From an uncultured Lachnospiraceae bacterium (lineage in GTDB: Bacteria; Bacillota; Clostridia; Lachnospirales; Lachnospiraceae): a stretch of 5,616 nucleotides of DNA. Positions within the stretch are counted from its first letter, which is position 1, and each line of letters opens with the position of its first letter. A model generated the notes under the pieces. That model was given only the letters and a program-made list of their open reading frames with translations, did no database searches and was not told the origin of the DNA. This document shows positions 1 to 4,283 of this stretch, in pieces. The stretch lies in NCBI GenBank assembly GCA_947174725.1, contig CAMWKA010000142.1:1-5616 (forward strand), written 5' to 3'. The position numbers and the translations under genes are program-made.

Positions 1-1169
1 GCTGTCAACAGAACATTGTTCAATGCGGAAAGCTGCAAACAGAGCCGGTCCTCCTGAAATACCATGCCGATCTTTCTATTTGATGCCGCTTTCTCCGAGT
101 TCGATATCTCCTGATGGCATTGCTTCCGCTGTATTCCCACTCTTCCGCCCATGGATTCCTGCAGTCCTGCGCACACACGGAGTAATGTGGTCTTCCCGCA
201 GCCCGACGGCCCCATAACGCAATAGACCCTGTCCGAATCAAAGCTTGCATTCATGTGATCCAGAACCTTTTTTTCACCAAAGGCCACCGTAACATCTTCC
301 AGAATCAGGACCGTTTCTTCCCCAACTACCGATTCATCGGCATACCCCGATATGGCGTGAGATCGTCCTGTCCTCACCCGGTTTTTTCTCTTAAGGTTTC
401 CCAGATCCTGCCGTCCAAACTGTTTCAGCAGTCCAACCACCAGCCATTCCACCAGAGAACTAAGCAAAATGATCACTGCCGTCCAGGCAAATACGCCTGC
501 TGTATTCAGATAGATCTTGGCATTGTAGAGTCCTTCTCCAATGGAGGATACCGGCAGACCGATCACCTCTGCCGCCACACCGGATTTAAAGCTCATACCG
601 ACAGATACGACTGTGCCGCTGAGAAGATAGGGCATAACAGCAGGGCGATAAATATAAAATAGTTTTTGAATCAAAGAAAGATGAAAGACCTCTGCCATCT
701 CCAGCAGATCTTTATCCGTATTTTTCAGCCCATTCAGGACATTCAGATAAATATTAGGAAATACCACCATGAAAGTTACATAGATGGAAAGATATTTCGC
801 GCCAAACCAGATCAACAGCAGCACCACTACGGACGCTACCGGAACAGATTTGATAAATGTTACAAAAGGACTTAATAAGTCCTCCAGCAGCTTACAATGA
901 TAAGCCGCTGACGCCAGCAGACATGCCAGAAGAAAGGCAATGCCAAATCCCCCCATAATACGCAGCAGGGAGTTCAAAACAGACGCTATAAAATCACGAC
1001 TGCCTGCCATATGCGCCAGCTCTTTGATCATTTCCAGCGGTCCGGCAAAAAAGATCGGATTATCCACGATCCGGCACACGATCTGCCAGACCACAAGCCA
1101 AAAAGCTATGATCAGCATTTTTTTCCATATGCCGCTTTGCGGATTTCCGATCTTATGTTGTTCTTTCAC
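1..1169 (-). CDS. Fused ABC importer permease and ATP-binding protein (SsuC/TauC-like plus SsuB-like), cut by the left edge
   Basis: This frame is open from the GTG at 1169 to the window edge, giving 389 residues with the C-terminus missing. Residues 1-250 are an SsuC/TauC-type permease. TM1 is near residues 18-35, followed by further hydrophobic segments. A cytoplasmic EAA-type loop starts near residue 157 (EMAEVFHLSLIQK), and the typical GMSFKSGVAAEVIGLP stretch begins near residue 191. A basic linker of about 36 residues (251-286) leads without a stop into an ABC ATPase. Its Walker A motif GPSGCGKT is at 320-327 and its Q-loop MVFQED is at 369-374. The signature motif, Walker B and H-loop would lie outside the window. 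In this family the permease and ATPase are usually separate proteins, so the fusion is unusual. The protein would sit in the cytoplasmic membrane and pair with the lipoprotein encoded 35 bp upstream. The start is uncertain: the GTG has only a weak ribosome binding site, and an in-frame ATG at 1118 is the alternative. The substrate is unknown. Confidence 0.9.
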   Translation of the reverse strand, partial: MKEQHKIGNPQSGIWKKMLIIAFWLVVWQIVCRIVDNPIFFAGPLEMIKELAHMAGSRDFIASVLNSLLRIMGGFGIAFLLACLLASAAYHCKLLEDLLSPFVTFIKSVPVASVVVLLLIWFGAKYLSIYVTFMVVFPNIYLNVLNGLKNTDKDLLEMAEVFHLSLIQKLFYIYRPAVMPYLLSGTVVSVGMSFKSGVAAEVIGLPVSSIGEGLYNAKIYLNTAGVFAWTAVIILLSSLVEWLVVGLLKQFGRQDLGNLKRKNRVRTGRSHAISGYADESVVGEETVLILEDVTVAFGEKKVLDHMNASFDSDRVYCVMGPSGCGKTTLLRVCAGLQESMGGRVGIQRKQCHQEISNSEKAASNRKIGMVFQEDRLCLQLSALNNVLLT

Positions 1170-1204
1170 TTTACCATACCAGTTTTTCTTTTATATACCG
1201 ACGA

Positions 1205-2230
1205 TCATTCAGCAATATAATAAAACGCGTCTTCCGGCAATGAACCGCCGATAAACTCCGCATTCTGCCCTTCCAATACGCTAAGGTATCCGGATAACGC
1301 CGTCTTCATCTCAGCGCCATCGATATAGACGATATTGCAATAAGGAATCGCCGCTTCCGCAACCGGAGCCTTCTCAATGATGCCCTGCGCTACCACCAGC
1401 TCTGCCGCCGCGGCGGTCTCCGTATTGGCATATTCCGCAGAGGCCTTATGATCCGCCATAAACGAAAGGACTGCGTCTTCATGCTCTGCAAGAAATTCAT
1501 TTCTGACAATCGTAACGCCCGTCACCAAGGTGCTGCCGCCTTCACCCTGCACCATATCCCACTGCTTTGTCATATCCAGCACGATAGACAACGACTCATT
1601 CTGCATCATGGCAGCCGTTACAAAGGGCTGCGGCAATAATCCCACCGCATCCGGGTCTTCCGCCAGAAGCGCCGCCACCTCTGTCGCCTCTGATTTATAT
1701 TCCAATGTCACATCATCCGCCGATAAACCGTGAGCGCTTAACAGATACTGCAATGCAAGATCCGGCGTCGTCCCCTTTCCCGTAAGGCAGATGGTTTTCC
1801 CAGCCAGATCTTCCACCTCTTTGATCGAAGTATCCGCGCTGACCATATAGATCACCCCGAGCGTATTGATATCAATGACGGAAATACCGCCCTGCGTCTT
1901 ATGATAAAAGACGCTTGCAACATTTGCCGGAACTAGAGCAATGTCAAGTTCTCCCTGTGCCATCAAGCCAAGCAACGTATCCGCTGCCGTTTCCATCGTA
2001 AACTCATACTGGTTCTGTGTCTCGCCATTGGCATTGTCCTCCATCAACCGTACCAGTCCGATGGAAGTAGGTCCTTTCAAGGATCCGACACGCACCGTCA
2101 CCGGTTCCGCCGCAGCCTCTCCTCCTGCCGGTCCTGCCGTTTCCCCGTTACCGCTGCATGCCGCCAGCAGCAAAACGCACATCATTACCAATACCAGCCA
2201 TAAATTTTTTGTTTTTTTTCTGTTCATCAT
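1205..2230 (-). CDS. ABC transporter substrate-binding lipoprotein, NMT1/SsuA-like family
   Basis: This is a 341-residue exported lipoprotein. It has a short basic N-terminus (NRKKTKN), a hydrophobic segment at about 10-22 and a lipobox LAAC with the acylated cysteine at position 25. A low-complexity Gly/Ala/Glu linker follows, then a type II periplasmic-binding fold. Family features include VRVGSLKGPTSIGLVRLM near the mature N-terminus, GELDIALVPANVAS, a central LAGKTICLTGKGTTPDLALQYLL and VGLLPQPFVTAA. These resemble COG0715 proteins (nitrate, sulfonate, taurine or thiamine-precursor binding) found next to SsuBC-type partners in Clostridia. The ligand cannot be read from the sequence. It is the first gene of a two-gene importer operon. 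Transcription starts about 250 nt upstream and passes a leader containing an intrinsic terminator. Two adjacent ATG codons follow a strong purine-rich site (GGAAGGGG, 2234-2241). The second ATG, at 2227, has the better spacing and may be the true start. Confidence 0.93.
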   Translation of the reverse strand: MMNRKKTKNLWLVLVMMCVLLLAACSGNGETAGPAGGEAAAEPVTVRVGSLKGPTSIGLVRLMEDNANGETQNQYEFTMETAADTLLGLMAQGELDIALVPANVASVFYHKTQGGISVIDINTLGVIYMVSADTSIKEVEDLAGKTICLTGKGTTPDLALQYLLSAHGLSADDVTLEYKSEATEVAALLAEDPDAVGLLPQPFVTAAMMQNESLSIVLDMTKQWDMVQGEGGSTLVTGVTIVRNEFLAEHEDAVLSFMADHKASAEYANTETAAAAELVVAQGIIEKAPVAEAAIPYCNIVYIDGAEMKTALSGYLSVLEGQNAEFIGGSLPEDAFYYIAE

Positions 2231-2302
2231 TTTCCCCTTCCTTTCTTAGTTGTCTGTCAACCACCAATGTCATCTCTTTAGAAGAAAATGAACCACGTCC
2301 AT

Positions 2303-2329
2303 AAAAGAAAGGCATCCCAAAGGATGCCT
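2303..2329 (-). terminator. Intrinsic terminator inside the leader of the transporter operon
   Basis: On the minus strand AGGCATCC and GGATGCCT form an 8-bp GC-containing stem around a TTTG loop, followed directly by TTCTTTT. It lies about 155 nt after the predicted transcription start and about 70 nt before the lipoprotein start codon. It therefore terminates the operon's own leader rather than an upstream gene, which is typical of attenuation or riboswitch control. On the plus strand the stem is not followed by a T tract, so the direction is clear. Confidence 0.85.
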
Positions 2330-2408
2330 AAATCGCCATGAATCCATGCAGCCTTATATCTCAGAACGAATCTTCAATCTCAGGGATGAACAATATAAAT
2401 AGTGGTCA

Positions 2409-2430
2409 TTTCAACTGCAAACAGTTGAAA
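2409..2430 (-). repeat. Perfect 9-bp inverted repeat (hairpin) in the transporter leader
   Basis: The arms are TTTCAACTG and CAGTTGAAA around a 4-nt TTTG loop on the minus strand. There is no T tract after it, so it is a structural stem rather than a terminator. It would be the most stable upstream helix of the leader. Its 5' arm overlaps CTGTTT, which can instead pair with AAACAG upstream at 2444-2439, so two alternative folds exist. Confidence 0.7.
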
Positions 2431-2441
2431 CCGGGCTTCTG

Positions 2442-2469
2442 TTTCCGGTCAGGCGTACCTTTCCGGTCA
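2442..2469 (-). repeat. Direct repeat of TGACCGGAAA in the transporter leader
   Basis: Two exact 10-nt copies of TGACCGGAAA lie at 2469-2460 and 2451-2442 on the minus strand, separated by 8 nt, giving an 18-nt period. They fall roughly 12 to 40 nt downstream of the predicted transcription start. Each copy contains ACCGG, which can pair with the CCGGT at 2434-2430. They could be part of an RNA switch or a DNA operator bound by a regulator, and the sequence alone does not decide. Confidence 0.6.
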
Positions 2470-2487
2470 CATAATTCCATTAATTAC

Positions 2488-2516
2488 GTTATACCATAAA
2501 ACTCTTTTCATTGCAA
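2488..2516 (-). promoter_or_regulatory. Sigma-A-type promoter of the transporter operon
   Basis: TTGCAA (2516-2511) and TATAAC (2493-2488) are separated by exactly 17 bp. They match the housekeeping consensus at 4 of 6 and 5 of 6 positions. The predicted start, about 7 nt further on near 2481, puts the whole structured leader and terminator inside the transcript. The surrounding DNA is AT-rich. Confidence 0.7.
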
Positions 2517-2605
2517 GACGGGACAGGAATCTGTTTGAAATACATTATAATTATATTATTATTTGAAAACAGAAAACGACATAACCTAAGCCATGCCGTT
2601 CCTGC

Positions 2606-2643
2606 GAAAATATGCTAATATTTTGAAAATATTATAATATTTT
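2606..2643. repeat. Two tandem 19-bp AT-rich palindromic units directly after the spore protein gene
   Basis: On the plus strand the units GAAAATATGCTAATATTTT (2606-2624) and GAAAATATTATAATATTTT (2625-2643) are adjacent and differ only at two central positions. Each can fold into a hairpin with arms AAAATAT and ATATTTT. Including the next base, the 20 bp at 2625-2644 are a perfect palindrome that abuts the stop codon of the spore protein gene at 2645. They may help end or stabilise that mRNA, though the stems are almost all A-U and are not classic terminators. Confidence 0.75.
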
Positions 2644-2644
2644 C

Positions 2645-2845
2645 TTACTTCATCATTTCTTCCTGCTTCTTGATCATTCTACGAACCATCTCGCCGCCGA
2701 TGCTTCCTGCTTCCTTAGCAGTGATGTCACCGTTGTAACCATCCTTAAGATTTACACCTAACTCAGAAGCTACCTCTGTTTTAAAACGATCCATAGCCGC
2801 CTTAGCTTCAGGCACTGTTGTCTTGTTAGACTTTGAGCTTGCCAT
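2645..2845 (-). CDS. Small acid-soluble spore protein, alpha/beta type
   Basis: This 66-residue protein is near the usual length for alpha/beta-type SASPs, which coat and protect DNA in the dormant spore and are degraded at germination. The germination-protease recognition region KTEVASELGV is at residues 22-31, with predicted cleavage after E24. The second conserved block (AKEAGSIGGEMVRRMI) is present in full. The N-terminal PEAKAAMDRFK helix is also typical. The ATG at 2845 follows a strong GGAGG site (2855-2859) at good spacing. A sigma-G-like promoter lies 77-105 bp upstream, in keeping with forespore expression, so the gene is probably transcribed on its own. Identity is very secure. The specific paralogue name cannot be assigned. 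Confidence 0.97.
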   Translation of the reverse strand: MASSKSNKTTVPEAKAAMDRFKTEVASELGVNLKDGYNGDITAKEAGSIGGEMVRRMIKKQEEMMK

Positions 2846-2921
2846 AATTTCTTACCTCCATAAATACTTATCTGTTTTCTATATTTTTAAGATAAACGTT
2901 TTCCTGCGCTTACCCTGATGA

Positions 2922-2950
2922 TAGTATTTGTGATCGTAAGAAAAATATGA
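2922..2950 (-). promoter_or_regulatory. Candidate sigma-G (forespore) promoter of the spore protein gene
   Basis: On the minus strand TCATA (2950-2946) and AATACTA (2928-2922) are separated by 17 bp. The known sigma-G consensus is a GHATR -35 element and a CATNNTA-like -10 element at 17-18 bp, so only the first base of each element differs. The element lies just past the bactofilin stop codon and directly upstream of a gene class known to depend on sigma-G. Confidence 0.6.
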
Positions 2951-2962
2951 TTGGTATTTTTT

Positions 2963-3307
2963 TCAATTTACGTCATCTGCAGTCGCCGGCTTATGATTTT
3001 TAAGATATTCAGAAAAAAACTGCGCAGCGCTTGGATTCGTATAGAATTTTTCCATTTTGATCTCACAGATGGCACCCAAAGCGACATTGATTTCTCCTGC
3101 TGCGATACTTCCCATAACCATAGCGCCGTTTTCAATATCAACTCTCTGGTCAACATTCAAATCGCCCTTGATGGCGCCCGTCACTACCAGATTCGTTGCC
3201 GTAACATTGCCCCGGATCTCTCCCACAAGATCAAGATCGCCATCCATAATGACGTCTCCCTCGATGACCATTCCTTTGGGAATCATGCTTTTCTCTGCTG
3301 TAGCCAT
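2963..3307 (-). CDS. Bactofilin-family polymer-forming cytoskeletal protein (DUF583)
   Basis: This 114-residue protein has a core at about residues 10-84 made of short beta-strand repeats with regularly spaced hydrophobic and glycine positions. Recognisable pieces are GMVIEGDVIMDGDLDLVGEI, RGNVTATNLVVTGAIKGDL and NGAMVMGSIAAGEINVALGA. This is the pattern of the bactofilin beta-helix, which polymerises into filaments without nucleotide. The tail at 85-114 (KFYTNPSAAQFFSEYL and onward) is short and partly helical. No transmembrane segment is seen, so the protein is cytoplasmic or peripheral. Bactofilins act in cell shape, polarity and wall-related localisation in several bacteria; the role here is unknown. 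The ATG at 3307 follows GGGAGG (3316-3321) at good spacing. It lies 96 bp downstream of the phosphatase gene, so it could be in the same transcript or start its own. Confidence 0.88.
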   Translation of the reverse strand: MATAEKSMIPKGMVIEGDVIMDGDLDLVGEIRGNVTATNLVVTGAIKGDLNVDQRVDIENGAMVMGSIAAGEINVALGAICEIKMEKFYTNPSAAQFFSEYLKNHKPATADDVN

Positions 3308-3403
3308 GCTTTAAACCTCCCGGTTAATCAAATTGTCATATCTGACAGTATTACTTTATTCATATTAAAAACAAAAAGAAAACTCTTACCCTGCAGACGG
3401 GAA

Positions 3404-4195
3404 TTAGTCCTCCAACAGAGGAATATAATATCTCTCTCCCGTGTCCAGACACAAACAACCAAGCTGGCTGGACCTGCTGTTCAATGCCATACCGCAGTCA
3501 ATATCAATCACATGATAACCTTGAAAATCTTCCTTTTCGTAGATACATCCGCGGCTGCTCTCATCCAATTCCCCAAGTCTCTGCGTAAAGATATGTCCCA
3601 TCACATAAATATCCCTGATATATGCCCACGGCCGTTCATAATCCTCAGTAAGTCCCCGCTTATCAAACATGCTTTCCCACACGATCTCTTCCACCTGCTT
3701 AGGCGGCGTCCCGGCATATTTGACGCCCTTTCCAAAACGCTTATTCAACGAATAGGAATGTGACAGATGATAAGACTGCTCCCCGATCTTGATTCTTCTG
3801 ATCAGATACAGGCTTTTGAGATATTCTTCAATCTTCCCCCGTTCTTCTTCCGGCATACTTAACAGTTCCAGACAGGTTCCTTCCCCACCGTTGCAGGGGT
3901 GTACCCAAAGTTCATAAGGCGTAAACCCGTCATAGACCTCATCATTCATATTTCCGGCCTCTCTTTGCCGGAGATACTCCAAGGCGTTAAGAAGCATACA
4001 TTCATGGTTTCCCAACAACAGCTCGGCATTATCCCGCTGCATGATATCCTGAATCAGACGGATACCTTCCGGCCCCCTGTCTATCACATCACCAAGAACG
4101 TATAAAAAATCTTTCTCGGAGAATTGGATCTTCTCCAACATTTTTTTGTATGCATTATATTGTCCATGGACATCGCTTAATACATATGTGCTCAT
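3404..4195 (-). CDS. Metallophosphoesterase, PPP/ApaH-type serine/threonine protein phosphatase
   Basis: This 263-residue protein shows the full metallophosphoesterase signature: DVHG at 8-11, GDVIDRG at 35-41, GNHE at 62-65, a histidine in HLSHS at 146 and GH at 200-201. These supply the usual two-metal ligands D8, H10, D36, N63, H146 and H201. The family includes bacterial PrpA/PrpB-like protein phosphatases and ApaH diadenosine tetraphosphatases, and the motifs do not separate these. The gene lies 88 bp after a kinase-like gene on the same strand, which favours a protein phosphatase role opposing that kinase (inference). No membrane segment or signal peptide is seen, so it is cytoplasmic. 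The ATG at 4195 follows AGGGAG (4202-4207). A TTGACG hexamer sits in the upstream gap at 4251-4246, but without a convincing -10, so co-transcription with the kinase is likelier. Confidence 0.9.
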   Translation of the reverse strand: MSTYVLSDVHGQYNAYKKMLEKIQFSEKDFLYVLGDVIDRGPEGIRLIQDIMQRDNAELLLGNHECMLLNALEYLRQREAGNMNDEVYDGFTPYELWVHPCNGGEGTCLELLSMPEEERGKIEEYLKSLYLIRRIKIGEQSYHLSHSYSLNKRFGKGVKYAGTPPKQVEEIVWESMFDKRGLTEDYERPWAYIRDIYVMGHIFTQRLGELDESSRGCIYEKEDFQGYHVIDIDCGMALNSRSSQLGCLCLDTGERYYIPLLED

Positions 4196-4283
4196 CTACT
4201 GCTCCCTAATCGTAAATAACGAAAGAATCTTGAGTAATACCACAGCGTCAAATAATCGTTCCAATTTGCTCGCGGGCTTTTTC

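Larger units (their letters stand above)
2231..2481 (-). promoter_or_regulatory. Long structured 5' leader, candidate terminator-type riboswitch or attenuator of unknown class
   Basis: The stretch between the predicted start of transcription near 2481 and the lipoprotein gene has no coding region. In RNA order it holds a 10-nt direct repeat (2469-2442), a segment rich in CCGG-type complementarity, a perfect 9-bp hairpin (2430-2409), a weaker hairpin around 2380-2362 and the intrinsic terminator (2329-2303). CATCCC at 2388-2383 can pair with GGGATG at 2318-2313 in the 3' arm of the terminator, giving a possible antiterminator. I looked for core motifs of TPP, SAM-I, guanidine-I, FMN, cobalamin, purine, lysine and T-box leaders and found no complete match. 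Termination control is well supported by the layout. The signal sensed is unknown. Confidence 0.6.

Noticed and set aside
20..250. A 76-codon minus-strand frame at the left edge
   Set aside because: It is an out-of-frame reading of the ATPase domain. The real frame, running off the edge, contains GPSGCGKTT and MVFQED.
255..1254. Several plus-strand open frames (255-662, 666-875, 940-1254) over the left end
   Set aside because: They are antisense to the permease-ATPase fusion, whose minus-strand frame gives clear EAA, Walker A and Q-loop motifs. The plus-strand products look like no family.
2330..2480. TPP riboswitch ahead of the transporter
   Set aside because: NMT1-like binding proteins are often thiamine related and the leader contains CTGAGA twice, but the ordered TPP core (CTGAGA followed by ACCTGATCTGG and GCGTAGGGA) is not present.
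2350..2480. SAM-I riboswitch (S-box)
   Set aside because: GAAGCCCGG and TCTGAGATATAAGG recall parts of the S-box, but the 5' strand CTTATCAAGAG, the GGTGGAGGGA block and GTGCTAATTCC are missing, and nothing pairs with ATAAGG to make P1.
2846..2962. Small RNA or extra gene between spore protein and bactofilin genes
   Set aside because: Apart from the candidate sigma-G promoter and the ribosome binding site I see no open frame or structured element there.
3367..3401. Intrinsic terminator after the phosphatase gene
   Set aside because: The minus strand has CCC-GTCTGCA-GGG followed after a few bases by a T-rich tract, but the stem is only 3 bp and the T tract is offset. It is too weak to call.
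2951..3763. A 270-codon open frame on the plus strand across the bactofilin and phosphatase genes
   Set aside because: It lies antisense to two well-supported genes with recognised family motifs and good ribosome binding sites. Its translation has no recognisable domain and it has no ribosome binding site that stands out. It is a shadow frame.
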